This document shows positions 1-9,592 of a stretch of 64,000 nucleotides of DNA, piece by piece. Positions within the stretch are counted from its first letter, which is position 1. Every line of letters begins with the position of its first letter. Source of the DNA: Microvirga terrestris (lineage in GTDB: Bacteria; Pseudomonadota; Alphaproteobacteria; Rhizobiales; Beijerinckiaceae). Both the position numbers and the translations under genes were made by a program. The notes beneath the pieces are model-generated. The model searched no databases. It saw only the letters and a program-made list of their open reading frames with translations, and was not told where the DNA came from. The stretch covers positions 248,001 through 312,000 of the forward strand of contig NZ_JADQDN010000003.1 in NCBI RefSeq assembly GCF_015694425.1, in the 5' to 3' direction.

Positions 1-1
1 G

Positions 2-586
2 CGGCTCGGAACGCCGTTTACGGTCGATCTCGGCCAGCCCCTGCTCTCGCCGGCGGCCATCGCAGATCCGCCGGTGTTTCAGCGGGCTCGAGCCGTCGCC
101 GAATATGACGGCACCGCAAGCCTCCTCGTTCATCGCCTGAAATACAACGACCGCCTCGAACTCGCCCGCGCACTCGGCGGAATGATGACACGGGCCGGGG
201 CAGAGCTTCTGGCGGAGGCGGATGTGATCGTGCCTGTGCCGCTCCACCGCTGGCGGCTCTGGTGGCGGCGCTTCAACCAGGCCATGGCACTGGCGAAAGC
301 CCTCTCAACGGAGAGCGGGGTGCCTTGCGATCCTTTCCTGCTCGCTCGTGTCAAGCGCACCCGTCGACAGGTGGGGCTCACCAAGGCGCAGCGGCAGGAG
401 AACCTGCAGGGTGCTTTCCGAGTGCCGGTAGACGCCAAGCCGCGGCTGCAGGGCAAGCGGGTGCTCCTCGTCGACGACGTGCTCACGACCGGGGCCACGG
501 CCAACGCCGCCTCCCGGGCGCTCCTGCGCGGCGGGGCGGCCTCCGTCGACGTTCTGGCCTTCGCCCGGGTGGTGAAGGAGTTGTGA
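2..586 (+). CDS. comF: ComF family phosphoribosyltransferase-like protein (5' end outside window)
   Basis: The frame is open from the first bases of the window, so the start lies upstream and 194 codons are visible. The C-terminal half carries a type I phosphoribosyltransferase PRPP loop (VLLVDDVLTTGAT, about nt 463-507). The segment before it (RLKYNDRLELARALG, then VPVPLHRWR and RRFNQA) is typical of ComF/GntX proteins. The N-terminal cysteine-rich zinc part expected for the family is not in the window. ComF proteins take part in DNA uptake in competent bacteria; elsewhere their role is unclear. grxC follows 51 bp downstream on the same strand. Confidence 0.88.
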   Translation, partial: RLGTPFTVDLGQPLLSPAAIADPPVFQRARAVAEYDGTASLLVHRLKYNDRLELARALGGMMTRAGAELLAEADVIVPVPLHRWRLWWRRFNQAMALAKALSTESGVPCDPFLLARVKRTRRQVGLTKAQRQENLQGAFRVPVDAKPRLQGKRVLLVDDVLTTGATANAASRALLRGGAASVDVLAFARVVKEL

Positions 587-637
587 AGGAGGTGCAAAGC
601 TTCCTATATCCTCCCGACCACAGGAGAACTCTCTGCC

Positions 638-895
638 ATGTCTGCCATCACGATCTACACGAAGAGCTGGTGCCCTTATTGCTCGGCCGCTAAGAAGCTC
701 CTCACCGAGAAGGGTGCCGAATTCACCGAGATCGATATCGAGAAGAAGCCCGAAGCCAGGGCCGAGATGATTCAGAAGGCCAAGGGCCGCTCGACCGTGC
801 CGCAGATCTTCATCGGCGAAAAGCATGTCGGCGGCTGCGATGACCTGTATGATCTTGATGACAGGGGCCAGCTTGAGCCGTTATTGCAGGCCTGA
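638..895 (+). CDS. grxC: Glutaredoxin 3
   Basis: Small 85-residue glutaredoxin. The dithiol active site CPYC is at residues 12-15, followed by the TVP cis-proline motif near residue 53 and a GGCDDL glutathione-binding segment near residue 66. It reduces disulfides and glutathione mixed disulfides in the cytoplasm using glutathione. An AGGAG-like element lies upstream of the ATG. The next gene starts 16 bp after its stop, so grxC, the amidase and probably comF form one transcription unit, a common arrangement in Rhizobiales. Confidence 0.95.
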   Translation: MSAITIYTKSWCPYCSAAKKLLTEKGAEFTEIDIEKKPEARAEMIQKAKGRSTVPQIFIGEKHVGGCDDLYDLDDRGQLEPLLQA

Positions 896-911
896 CGGAG
901 ACCGATTACCC

Positions 912-1775
912 ATGACCCCAGCCCGCTTCACCGCCGCCTGCATCCAGATGCGCTCCGGGCGCGATGTCCTGAAAAACCGCGACGCTGCCGTGGCCCTCGT
1001 GCGCCAAGCGGCGGACCAGGGCGCGCATTTCGCCCAGACGCCGGAGATGACGTCGCTCGTCTGCCGGGATCGGGCCGAGCTATTCGAGAAGGTCGGGCCG
1101 GAGGCGCAGGATCCTGTACTGGCGGCGCTTCGCGAGGTGGCGCGGGAGCGAGGCATCCTGATTCAGATCGGCTCCATCGCCGTGAAGGAGGGCGACAAGG
1201 TCGCCAACCGGGCCTTCCTGATCGACCAGGGCGGCGAGATCATCACATCATACGACAAGATCCACCTCTACGACGTGGACCTACCGAACGGCGAGAGCTG
1301 GCGCGAATCGGCCACCTATACGGGCGGTTCCTCAGCTGTGGCCGCCGAGACGCCCTGGGGCTATCTCGGCATGACGATCTGCTACGACGTGCGCTTTGCC
1401 GCCCTCTACAAGGCGCTCGCCGAGAACGGAGCCTCATTCCTGTCAGCGCCGGCTGCCTTCACGAAGCAGACCGGCGAGGCGCACTGGCATATCCTGCACC
1501 GGGCGCGTGCCATCGAGACCGGCTCCTTCATGATCTCCGCCGCGCAAGCGGGACTCCACGAGGACGGGCGCGAGACCTACGGCCATTCGCTGATCGTCGA
1601 TCCCTGGGGCCGCATTCTGGCGGAAGGTGGCACGGAGCCCGGCGTGTTCCTGGCCGAGATCGACACCGCCCTCGTGGCGGAGGTGCGCGGCCGCATTCCG
1701 ACCCTCAAGAACGCCCGCCCCTTCAAGGTCGAGATCGTCCCCACCATCGAGACGGATCGGGCGGCCACCGCCTGA
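912..1775 (+). CDS. Carbon-nitrogen hydrolase (nitrilase superfamily, Nit1/Nit2-like amidase)
   Basis: 287 residues from the ATG at 912, which has GACGGAG just upstream. An in-frame ATG at 825 exists but lies inside grxC, so the shorter start is preferred. The nitrilase-superfamily triad is visible: Glu45 (TPEMTSL), Lys116 (YDKIHLYD) and Cys157 (ICYDVRF). Similarity is to the Nit1/Nit2 branch, which includes deaminated-glutathione amidase and omega-amidase. Position directly after grxC fits a glutathione-repair role, but that function is inferred. Confidence 0.9.
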   Translation: MTPARFTAACIQMRSGRDVLKNRDAAVALVRQAADQGAHFAQTPEMTSLVCRDRAELFEKVGPEAQDPVLAALREVARERGILIQIGSIAVKEGDKVANRAFLIDQGGEIITSYDKIHLYDVDLPNGESWRESATYTGGSSAVAAETPWGYLGMTICYDVRFAALYKALAENGASFLSAPAAFTKQTGEAHWHILHRARAIETGSFMISAAQAGLHEDGRETYGHSLIVDPWGRILAEGGTEPGVFLAEIDTALVAEVRGRIPTLKNARPFKVEIVPTIETDRAATA

Positions 1776-1819
1776 TCCCCTTCCCTTTCCAGGTATGAAT
1801 CCTTACGTCTCACCAGGAC

Positions 1820-2266
1820 ATGATCAAGTACGCCCTGGCCTGCGAGCAGGCCCATGAGTTCGAGAGCTGGTTTCCCTCAAGCGACGCGTTCGAGACGCAG
1901 CGCAAGCGCGGTTTCGTGACCTGTCCGTTCTGCAACTCGGCCAAGGTCGAGAAGCAGATCATGGCCCCGTCCGTCGCGCGCACGGACAAGGCGCCGGATG
2001 CACCGGCTCCAGAGCCGCAGGCCATGGCAGTTCTCTCGGATCGGGAACGCGAATTGCGGGCGGCTTTGCGGGCGTTGCGTGAGCACGTGATGAAGAATTC
2101 CGAGAACGTGGGCAAGGACTTCGTCGAGGAAGCACGCAAGATGCATTTCGGCGAAGCGGAGGAGCGCTCGATCTACGGCGAGGCGGACCTTGCCGAGGCG
2201 CGAGCGCTCCTGGAGGAAGGCATCGACGTGCTTCCTCTGCCGATTGTCCCTGACGACAGGAATTAG
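1820..2266 (+). CDS. DUF1178 family protein
   Basis: 148 residues opening with MIKYALAC and carrying Cys8 and a CPFC pair at residues 35-38, the short zinc-ribbon-like N-terminus of DUF1178 proteins. The middle (about residues 50-75) is low complexity and the C-terminal third is acidic and helical, with GEAEERSIYGEA. DUF1178 is found next to the grxC/amidase pair in many Rhizobiales. No biochemical function is known; metal or RNA binding is only a guess from the cysteines. Confidence 0.85.
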   Translation: MIKYALACEQAHEFESWFPSSDAFETQRKRGFVTCPFCNSAKVEKQIMAPSVARTDKAPDAPAPEPQAMAVLSDRERELRAALRALREHVMKNSENVGKDFVEEARKMHFGEAEERSIYGEADLAEARALLEEGIDVLPLPIVPDDRN

Positions 2267-2303
2267 GAGCGGCGCCCCGCCGTCCCACCGTTTTTAAGAC
2301 AGT

Positions 2304-2681
2304 CTATTTCTTCGGCGTGATCAGCTCGACGCCGAGTTGGGTCTCCCCCTTGAAGGCCCAAATGCTCTTGTAGCCACCCTTGTTCTCGTCGTCCTCGACG
2401 AGAAGCGCCGTCCCGCTGGAGCCTTTGCTGGTGAAGCTCGCCGCGAGAAAGCGCTCGTCGCCGATCGCGAAACCATCGTACTTCTCGCCGGCGATGTTCC
2501 AGGTGAGCTTGAACGTATCCTTGCTCGTCTGAACGATGGTCAGCGTTCCGGTGTAATCGCTGTCTGGTTCGCCGTTATTGCCCTTGACCGCATAGACGCC
2601 AGGGCCGCCGGCCACGGCCGGAAGGCTCACGCCCATGGCAAGGCCCATCAGGGCCAGTCCGAAAAGCTTGGATTTGATCAT
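2304..2681 (-). CDS. Small exported protein, unknown function
   Basis: 125 residues from the ATG whose complement is at 2679-2681, preceded by GGGAGA. Residues 1-23 form a clear Sec signal peptide (MIKSKLFGLALMGLAMG, cleavage near AVAGG). The mature part is beta-rich, with alternating Thr/Lys/Gly strands and a TGTLTI segment, resembling small lipocalin-like or fibronectin-binding-type periplasmic proteins of Rhizobiales. No catalytic motif is visible. Another small exported protein lies upstream on the same strand with a 37-bp gap. Confidence 0.72.
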   Translation of the reverse strand: MIKSKLFGLALMGLAMGVSLPAVAGGPGVYAVKGNNGEPDSDYTGTLTIVQTSKDTFKLTWNIAGEKYDGFAIGDERFLAASFTSKGSSGTALLVEDDENKGGYKSIWAFKGETQLGVELITPKK

Positions 2682-2718
2682 GTGTTGTCTCCCACTGGGG
2701 ACCCTCGGAGCCAGAGGC

Positions 2719-3048
2719 TCAGCGCTGATAGGTGAATGTCGAGATGGAGCAGACATTGACGGCGCGCCTTACATGGGAGGAGCCATCGGTAAAGATCGCC
2801 TTGAAGTCGAACTTGCACGCTCCCGAGCCGTCATCGATGTCGATGTCGAACACTTCCCCATTCGCCAAGGTGTCCGAGCCGAGGATATCTTCTTCCCAGT
2901 CGTCGGTTCCGGTGGCAGAGGCATAGAACTCCGCCATGGTCATTCCCGTATCGTTGACGATATCGACATGCCGGTTGGCAGCATTCGCCGCGCTGAAAGC
3001 AGACATGGCAAGAAAGCCGGCCATGGTAAGGCTGGTGATGGTCTTCAA
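2719..3048 (-). CDS. Small secreted protein, unknown function (TTG start)
   Basis: I place the start at a TTG at 3048 because GAGGGG lies 6 nt upstream and a signal peptide begins exactly there (LKTITSLTMAGFLAMSA, cleavage after ANA). The upstream in-frame ATG at 3099 would add a hydrophilic, unlikely N-terminus. The 109-residue product has a conserved-looking mature domain with DIVNDTG, EFYAS, WEEDILG, DIDDG and a final VNVC; its two Cys could form a disulfide. Similar small periplasmic proteins are common in Rhizobiales and have no known role. Confidence 0.72.
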   Translation of the reverse strand: MKTITSLTMAGFLAMSAFSAANAANRHVDIVNDTGMTMAEFYASATGTDDWEEDILGSDTLANGEVFDIDIDDGSGACKFDFKAIFTDGSSHVRRAVNVCSISTFTYQR

Positions 3049-3289
3049 GATTTGCCCCTCAAGGTTGCAGTGATGGCAAGATTGCCCTGCAGGATGCATC
3101 TCAGTTACAGCGAGCCTAGCTGTTGGGGACTTTTATTGTCTCGATTCAGCAAGATGCAGATCCGACATAGCATAGCTTACCTTAAGGAAGCATTTTCGGC
3201 AGGATCGACCGCTCCGGTTCTTCATGATCGGACTGAACTCTGTTCCAGGGTCGACGTTTCAACCTCCTAGATTGACTCAAGAGAGGCCA

Positions 3290-3826
3290 GTGGCAGGGGC
3301 TGATTTGGCGACTTTTTTCACCAGTGACACCCATTTCGGCGATCCCAGGGTGCTGCGCATCGACAAGCGCCCGTTCAAGACGATCCCCGAACATGATGAG
3401 GCGCTCATCGCCAACTGGAACGCGGTTGTCTCGCCCGACGACGAGGTCTGGCATCTGGGCGACTTTGCCCTTCATGTGCGCCCGGAGCGGATTGACGAGT
3501 TGCTGGGGCTCCTCAACGGCCGCAAGCACCTGATCACCGGCAACAACGACGGCGCGGCAACCCTTGTGGCCAAGAGCTGGGAGAGTGTGCAAGCTTATGC
3601 CGAACTGATTCTCGACGGCCATGCGGTGGTGATGTGCCATTACGCCTTCCGCACCTGGAAGAACATGGGCCGCGGCTGGATCGACCTGCATGGCCACTCC
3701 CATGGCAAGCTTAAACCCCAGACCCGGCAATACGATGTGGGCGTGGATGCCTGGGATTACCGGCCCGTCACCCTTGAGACGGTGCTGGGCACCCGACGCC
3801 GGTACGTGGCTGCCAGGACAGCCTGA
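3290..3826 (+). CDS. Metallophosphoesterase family protein
   Basis: Calcineurin-like phosphoesterase fold with the expected metal-ligand motifs in order: DTHF, GDF, GNND, a His in MCHY and GHSHG. I prefer the GTG at 3290, preceded by GAGAGG, which gives 178 residues beginning just before the first strand. An ATG at 3224 would add 22 residues without homologous character and without a clear ribosome site. The substrate is unknown; small stand-alone members cleave phosphoesters or cyclic nucleotides. GNND replaces the usual GNHD. Confidence 0.83.
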   Translation: MAGADLATFFTSDTHFGDPRVLRIDKRPFKTIPEHDEALIANWNAVVSPDDEVWHLGDFALHVRPERIDELLGLLNGRKHLITGNNDGAATLVAKSWESVQAYAELILDGHAVVMCHYAFRTWKNMGRGWIDLHGHSHGKLKPQTRQYDVGVDAWDYRPVTLETVLGTRRRYVAARTA

Positions 3827-3930
3827 TTCCGCAGAGTTGCTCCTGGTTTTGTTATTAGACGGAATCGGTTGCAGGCGGTTTATCCGAACCGTTCCCCATA
3901 AGACCAGTTGGGCTCGATAAGGAGTCACGG

Positions 3931-5151
3931 ATGGATCGGCCGAAAAGCAACGTGAGGCCCACCCGACGCATCTCGCTGATGCGCCGGTTCTTCGACAGCG
4001 AGGCCTCCGGCGGCATGATCCTCATGGGCGTAACGGTGATCGCCCTCGTGATCGCCAACTCGCCCCTGGCGGACACCTATTTCGGCCTGCTCAAAACCTA
4101 TGTCCTGGGCCTGAGCGTCCTGCACTGGATCAACGACGCGCTCATGGCGGTGTTTTTCCTGCTGGTGGGGCTCGAGATCAAGCGCGAGATGCTGGACGGC
4201 CAGCTCTCCACCTGGCCGCGGCGCATGCTGCCCGGCATTGCGGCCCTCGGCGGCATGGTCGTGCCGGCGCTCGTCTATCTGGCGATCACATGGAACGAGC
4301 CGCATCTCCGCTCCGGCTGGGCGATCCCGGCCGCTACCGACATTGCCTTCGCGCTTGGCGTCCTGGCAATTCTCGGCTCGAAGGTACCGACCTCCCTCAA
4401 GATCTTCCTGACGGCGCTGGCGATCCTCGACGATCTCGGCGCGATCATCATCATCGCCCTGTTCTACACAAGCGACCTGTCGCTGACGATGTTGGGCGCG
4501 GCTGCCCTCTGCCTCGTCGTGCTGGTGGCCTTCAACCGCTTCGGGATCGTGTCGCTCTTGCCCTATCTCGCCGTCGGCGCGGTGCTGTGGTTCTTCGTTC
4601 TGAAATCGGGCATCCACGCCACGCTGGCGGGCGTCGCATTGGCGCTCACCATTCCGCTCCAGGCTGCCCCGAAGAAGACACGTGCCGAGGACGCGCCCCT
4701 TCACCGGCTTGAGCATGCCCTGCATGGGCCTGTGGCCTATGCGATCATCCCGATCTTCGGCCTCGCCAACGCGGGCGTGTCCCTGTCCGGGCTTTCACTC
4801 GATGCAATTTTAAGCCCCCTGCCGCTTGGCATTGCCTTAGGCCTCTTCATCGGCAAGCAGGCAGGTGTCTACGCCTTCTCGGAGCTGGCGATCAGGCTCA
4901 ACCTCGCCGATCTCCCGGCTGGCGCAACGCGCGCTCAATGCTACGGCGTTTCCCTGCTCTGCGGCATCGGTTTTACCATGAGCCTGTTCATCGGGGCGCT
5001 CGCCTTCCCGGGCCAGCCGGAGCTGGGGGACGCCACCAAGATCGGCGTGCTCATGGGCTCCGCCCTCTCAGCGCTGGCAGGCTATCTGGTGCTCAGCGTT
5101 GCGCCGCGGGAACAGCCGCTCAAGCCTTCGAGGCCAGCAGCATATAATTGA
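3931..5151 (+). CDS. nhaA: Na+/H+ antiporter NhaA
   Basis: 406 residues with about twelve hydrophobic segments. The functional aspartates of NhaA are recognisable: ATDIAFALG, and the adjacent pair in AILDDLGAI. It is an inner-membrane antiporter exporting Na+ or Li+ for protons, used in pH and salt homeostasis. AAGGAG precedes the ATG. The last 32 bp overlap the 3' end of ubiG on the opposite strand. Confidence 0.95.
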   Translation: MDRPKSNVRPTRRISLMRRFFDSEASGGMILMGVTVIALVIANSPLADTYFGLLKTYVLGLSVLHWINDALMAVFFLLVGLEIKREMLDGQLSTWPRRMLPGIAALGGMVVPALVYLAITWNEPHLRSGWAIPAATDIAFALGVLAILGSKVPTSLKIFLTALAILDDLGAIIIIALFYTSDLSLTMLGAAALCLVVLVAFNRFGIVSLLPYLAVGAVLWFFVLKSGIHATLAGVALALTIPLQAAPKKTRAEDAPLHRLEHALHGPVAYAIIPIFGLANAGVSLSGLSLDAILSPLPLGIALGLFIGKQAGVYAFSELAIRLNLADLPAGATRAQCYGVSLLCGIGFTMSLFIGALAFPGQPELGDATKIGVLMGSALSALAGYLVLSVAPREQPLKPSRPAAYN

Positions 5152-5863
5152 CGGCCGTGTCGCGGGACAGGGACCAGCTGTCCCTCAAGGGGTTGTAGGC
5201 AACGCCCTTGAGGTCATCGACCCGAAAGCCCGCACCTTCGATGGCGGCGGTCAATTCCTCAGGGGTGACGAACCTGTCCCATTCGTGGGTGCCCTTGGGC
5301 AGCCAGCCCAGGATGTACTCGGCCCCCACGATGGCGGACGCGAAGGAGCGCAGGGTCCGGTTGATCGTCGCCATGGCGAGAGCCCCGCCTGGGTTCATGG
5401 CCTGAACGCAGGCGCTCACGAAGGCCTGCCGGTCGGCCACATGCTCCACCACCTCCATGGCGAGCACCATGTCGAACGTCTCCCCTCGCGCGACCACGGC
5501 TTCCACGGTCTCATTCCGGTAATCAACCGACACCCCTGCCCGTTCCGCGTGGAGCTTTGCGACGGAGATGTTCGTGGGCGCAGGATCGAGCCCCGTCACG
5601 GTTGCTCCCAGGCGCGCGAGCGGCTCGGAGAGCACGCCCCCACCGCAGCCCACGTCCAGGATGGTCAGCCCTTCGAGCGAGCGGGCCGAGCGGGGGTCAC
5701 GCCCGAAGCGGCGGCAGGCTTCGTCGCGGATATAGGCCAGACGCACAGGATTGAACTTGTGCAGGACCTTCATGGGGCCTTTCGGGTCCCACCAGGTGCT
5801 GGCGATCTTGTCGAAACGAGCGACCTCGGCGGGGTCGATGGTGGTGGATACGCCGTGGGTCAT
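5120..5863 (-). CDS. ubiG: Ubiquinone biosynthesis O-methyltransferase UbiG
   Basis: 247 residues of class I SAM-dependent methyltransferase. The SAM-binding motif ILDVGCGGG is at about residues 68-76, and the N-terminus ([15 protein letters not shown]) and [12 protein letters not shown] near the C-terminus are diagnostic for UbiG. It carries out both O-methylations of ubiquinone synthesis. It is transcribed divergently from lysC, with 133 bp between the starts, the usual Rhizobiales order. Confidence 0.95.
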   Translation of the reverse strand: MTHGVSTTIDPAEVARFDKIASTWWDPKGPMKVLHKFNPVRLAYIRDEACRRFGRDPRSARSLEGLTILDVGCGGGVLSEPLARLGATVTGLDPAPTNISVAKLHAERAGVSVDYRNETVEAVVARGETFDMVLAMEVVEHVADRQAFVSACVQAMNPGGALAMATINRTLRSFASAIVGAEYILGWLPKGTHEWDRFVTPEELTAAIEGAGFRVDDLKGVAYNPLRDSWSLSRDTAVNYMLLASKA

Positions 5864-5904
5864 CGAAGCCTGATTCCTGAGGTCAAAGAATTGATTCCCG
5901 CGCG

Positions 5905-5937
5905 TTGACAGGGCGCGGCCCTACCGTCATGTATACG
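5905..5937 (+). promoter_or_regulatory. Candidate sigma70 promoter for lysC
   Basis: A perfect -35 TTGACA at 5905-5910 is followed, 17-18 bp later, by CATGTAT (5928-5934) as the likely -10. The lysC ATG is about 60 bp downstream. Position and spacing support it; there is no experimental evidence. Confidence 0.5.
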
Positions 5938-5996
5938 CGCCTTTCGCGCCGCGAAGGGCAAAATTTTCCCTGAACCCTTAACGGCCTTCTTCGACC

Positions 5997-7235
5997 ATGC
6001 CCCGTCTTGTCATGAAGTTCGGCGGAACATCCGTCGCCACCGTAGAGCGCATCCGCAACGTGGCCCGGCATGTGAAACGCGAAGTCGAGGCCGGCTATGA
6101 CGTGGCCGTGGTGGTGTCCGCCATGGCGGGCAAGACCAATGAGCTCGTCGGCTGGGTCAAGGATGCCTCTGCGCTTTACGATTCCAAGGAATACGACGTG
6201 GTCGTCGCCTCAGGCGAGCAGGTGACCTCGGGTCTCCTCGCGCTCGCCTTGCAGGAAATGGGCCTCAAGGCCCGGTCCTGGCAGGGCTGGCAGATCCCGA
6301 TCATGACCTCGGAAGCCCACGGCTCGGCCCGTATCGCCGCCATCGACGGCACCGGGATCATCAAAGGCTTCACCGACGCCAAGGAAATTGCCGTCGTGTC
6401 CGGCTTCCAGGGCATGCATCAGCCCACAGGCCGCATCACGACCCTCGGCCGGGGCGGCTCGGATACCAGCGCCGTCGCGCTGGCCGCCGCCATCCAGGCC
6501 GAGCGCTGCGACATCTACACGGATGTCGACGGCGTCTACACCACCGATCCGCGCATCGTGCCCAAGGCCCGGCGCCTGGATAAGGTTTCTTACGAGGAAA
6601 TGCTGGAGATGGCCTCGCTCGGGGCCAAGGTGCTGCAGGTGCGCTCGGTGGAGCTCGCCATGATGCACCGCGTGCCGACCTATGTGCGCTCCAGCTTCGA
6701 CGATCCCGCCGATCCCAAGCTCGGCACCCTCATCTGCGACGAGGAAGACATCATGGAACAGCAGATTGTCACGGGCATCGCCTATTCGCGCGACGAAGCC
6801 CAGATCACGCTGCGGGACATTGCCGACAAGCCGGGCATCGCCGCTTCGATCTTCGTGCCCCTGGCCGAGGCCAACATCAACGTGGACATGATCATTCAGG
6901 TCGTGTCCGACAACGCGGCCACCACGGACCTGACGTTTACGGTGCCGACCGCCGATTACGAGCGGGCCTGCGCGCTCCTGAACGAGCACAGGGCCGAGAT
7001 TGCCTTCAAGGAGCTCCAGGGCGCCACGGACGTGGTGAAGGTCTCGGCCATCGGCGTCGGCATGCGCAGCCATGCGGGCGTGGCCGCCCGGGCATTCAAG
7101 GCCTTGGCCGACAAAGGCATCAACATCCGGGCGATCACGACCTCTGAGATTAAATTCTCGGTGCTGATCGAATCGGCCTATACGGAGCTTGCGGTTCGCA
7201 CGCTCCACTCGCTATACGGCCTTGATCAAGCCTGA
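5997..7235 (+). CDS. lysC: Aspartate kinase
   Basis: 412 residues. The N-terminal amino-acid-kinase domain starts with the substrate motif KFGGTSV (residues 7-13) and contains GRGGSDTSAVALAAA. Two ACT regulatory domains follow from about residue 270. It makes aspartyl phosphate, the first step to lysine, threonine and methionine, and the ACT pair suggests feedback control. An alternative internal start giving a separate beta subunit, as in some aspartate kinases, cannot be excluded. Confidence 0.96.
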   Translation: MPRLVMKFGGTSVATVERIRNVARHVKREVEAGYDVAVVVSAMAGKTNELVGWVKDASALYDSKEYDVVVASGEQVTSGLLALALQEMGLKARSWQGWQIPIMTSEAHGSARIAAIDGTGIIKGFTDAKEIAVVSGFQGMHQPTGRITTLGRGGSDTSAVALAAAIQAERCDIYTDVDGVYTTDPRIVPKARRLDKVSYEEMLEMASLGAKVLQVRSVELAMMHRVPTYVRSSFDDPADPKLGTLICDEEDIMEQQIVTGIAYSRDEAQITLRDIADKPGIAASIFVPLAEANINVDMIIQVVSDNAATTDLTFTVPTADYERACALLNEHRAEIAFKELQGATDVVKVSAIGVGMRSHAGVAARAFKALADKGINIRAITTSEIKFSVLIESAYTELAVRTLHSLYGLDQA

Positions 7236-7324
7236 TTGACGAGGGATTGGTCGGGCTGCGACAGTGACCATGCCGGCCGCCGGTCCGCCCTGCCGGCCCT
7301 GATAGGACGGGAACAGAGAAGCTC

Positions 7325-9592
7325 ATGCCAAGCGCTCCCGGCGGTCCGCGCCTTCTGCTGCGCCGCCTCCGCGAGATCATGGCGGAGCCGGTCGGGGCGC
7401 AGGACCGTCTCGACAAGATCGTCACCCAAATCGCCGCGAACATGGTGGCGGAGGTGTGCTCCGTCTATGTGATGCGCGGCGACGGCGTGCTCGAGCTCTT
7501 TGCCACCGAGGGCCTGAACCGCGAGGCTGTCCACCTCACCATCATGCGATCGGGCGAAGGCCTCGTCGGCCTCATCGCCGCGACGGCGGAGCCCCTGGCC
7601 CTGTCCGACGCCCAGAGCCATCCGGCCTTCTCCTACAAGCCCGAGACGGGTGAAGAGATCTACCACGCCTTCCTGGGCGTGCCCCTGCTGCGCGCCGGCA
7701 ACACGCTCGGTGTTCTCGTCGTCCAGAACCGCACCTACCGGGTCTACACCGAGGAAGAGGTCGAGGCCCTACAGACCACCGCCATGGTGGTGGCCGAGAT
7801 GCTCGCCACGGGAGAGCTGCAGGCGCTGGCTCCGGTCGAGACCGGCATCGCGCTCCGCCGCCCGGTCTACCAGAAGGGCGTGGCGCTGGCCGACGGCGTG
7901 GGCCTCGGCCATGTGGTGCTCCACGAACCGCGGGTCGTGGTCAAGAACCTCATCGCCGAGAACATCGAGACGGAGCTGAAGCGGCTCGATGCCGCCATCG
8001 GCGAGGTGCGCCTGTCCATCGACGAGCTCATCGAGCGCGGTGATGTCGCCCATCACGGTGAACACCGGGAGGTTCTGGAGACCTTCCGCATGTTCGCCCA
8101 CGATCAGGGCTGGCTGAGGCGCATGCGCGAGGCGGTGACCTCGGGCCTCACGGCGGAAGCCGCCGTGGAGCGGGTACAGTCCGACAACCGCGCCCGCATG
8201 CTGCGCCAGACGGACCCTTATCTGCGCGAGCGCCTGCACGACCTCGACGATCTCGCCAACCGCCTGCTCCACCGGCTGGTGGGCCGGGAATTCGTCACCG
8301 AGCGCGAGAACCTTCCCGAGAACGCCATCCTCGTGGCCCGCTCAATGGGTCCGGCGGCGCTCCTCGACTATGACCGTTCGCGCCTGCGCGGCCTCGTGCT
8401 CGAAGAGGGCGGCCCGACGAGCCACATTGCCATCGTGGCCAGGGCCCTCGGCATCCCGGCCGTCGGCGAGGTCTCGAATGCCACCTCGCTCACCGAACCG
8501 GGCGATGCCATCATCGTCGACGGTGCCGCCGGCGAGGTCCAGATCCGGCCCAATCCGGACGTGGAGGCGGCCTATGCCGAGAAGGCGCGGCTGCGCGCCC
8601 GCCGGCAGGAGCAGTACCTCAAGCTGCGGGATGTGCCCTCCGTCACCAAGGACGGGGTCGAGGTCATCCTGCAGCTCAATGCCGGCCTCGTGGTCGACCT
8701 GCCGCACCTGGCCGAGACTGGCGCTGCGGGCGTCGGCCTGTTCCGCACCGAGCTGCAATTCATGATCGCCGAGCGCATGCCTTCGGCTTCCGAGCAGCAG
8801 GCCCTCTACAGCACGGTGTTCGCGGAGGCCGGCGACCGGCCCGTCACCTTCCGCACCCTCGACATCGGCGGCGACAAGATCCTGCCCTACATGCAATCCG
8901 TCGAGGAGGAGAACCCGGCCCTGGGCTGGCGCGCAATCCGCATCGGGCTTGATCGTCCGGGTCTGCTCCGCGCCCAGATCCGCGCCCTGCTCAAGGCAGC
9001 GGCCGGACGGCCCTTGAAGATCATGTTTCCCATGGTGGCGACCTGCGACGAGTTCGAACGCGCCAAGCAATATGTGGAGCGGGAAAAGACGCACTTGGCC
9101 AACCATGGCCATCCGTTGCCGTCGGACCTCAAGCTCGGCGTCATGCTGGAAGTGCCGTCCCTCCTGTTCCAGCTCAAGGAAATCTGCGCGAGCGCCGATT
9201 TCATCTCGCTCGGCACCAACGACCTGATGCAGTTTCTGTTTGCCAGCGACCGTGAGAACCGGCGCGTGGCCGACCGCTTCGATCCATTGAGCGCGCCCAT
9301 GCTGCGGGCCCTGAGCATGGTGGCCGAGCAAGCCGAAGCCTCCGGCTGCCAGGCCACGGTCTGCGGCGAGGTCGGCGGGCGTCCCCTCGAGGCCATGGCC
9401 CTGATCGGCCTCGGCTTCCGTTCGCTCTCCATGTCCCCGGCGTCCATCGGCCCGGTCAAGGCCATGCTGCTGGAGATGAATGTCGCGGAGGTCAGCGCCC
9501 TGGTCCGCGAGGAACTCAAAAATGCCGGGGGCGGCCAGACGCTGCGCCCGAAGCTCGCCCATTTTGCGGAAACCCGTGGTATTCCGGTCTGA
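7325..9592 (+). CDS. ptsP: Phosphoenolpyruvate-protein phosphotransferase of the nitrogen PTS (EINtr)
   Basis: 755 residues, the normal length of EINtr. An N-terminal GAF domain (about residues 18-160) is followed by the EI domain. The phosphorylated His is His367 in [11 protein letters not shown]. Downstream are GVGLFRTE and the PEP-binding barrel with GTNDLMQ and the CGEVGG region. It passes phosphate from PEP to NPr and then EIIANtr in a regulatory chain tied to nitrogen status. The TGA overlaps the prfA ATG (TGATG), so the two are coupled. Confidence 0.95.
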   Translation: MPSAPGGPRLLLRRLREIMAEPVGAQDRLDKIVTQIAANMVAEVCSVYVMRGDGVLELFATEGLNREAVHLTIMRSGEGLVGLIAATAEPLALSDAQSHPAFSYKPETGEEIYHAFLGVPLLRAGNTLGVLVVQNRTYRVYTEEEVEALQTTAMVVAEMLATGELQALAPVETGIALRRPVYQKGVALADGVGLGHVVLHEPRVVVKNLIAENIETELKRLDAAIGEVRLSIDELIERGDVAHHGEHREVLETFRMFAHDQGWLRRMREAVTSGLTAEAAVERVQSDNRARMLRQTDPYLRERLHDLDDLANRLLHRLVGREFVTERENLPENAILVARSMGPAALLDYDRSRLRGLVLEEGGPTSHIAIVARALGIPAVGEVSNATSLTEPGDAIIVDGAAGEVQIRPNPDVEAAYAEKARLRARRQEQYLKLRDVPSVTKDGVEVILQLNAGLVVDLPHLAETGAAGVGLFRTELQFMIAERMPSASEQQALYSTVFAEAGDRPVTFRTLDIGGDKILPYMQSVEEENPALGWRAIRIGLDRPGLLRAQIRALLKAAAGRPLKIMFPMVATCDEFERAKQYVEREKTHLANHGHPLPSDLKLGVMLEVPSLLFQLKEICASADFISLGTNDLMQFLFASDRENRRVADRFDPLSAPMLRALSMVAEQAEASGCQATVCGEVGGRPLEAMALIGLGFRSLSMSPASIGPVKAMLLEMNVAEVSALVREELKNAGGGQTLRPKLAHFAETRGIPV

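Noticed and set aside
5099-5908. Plus-strand ORF opposite ubiG, and similar long shadows opposite clpB, lysC, ptsP and the ABC transporters
   Set aside because: They are antisense shadows of well-supported genes in GC-rich DNA, with no ribosome sites or protein-like composition.
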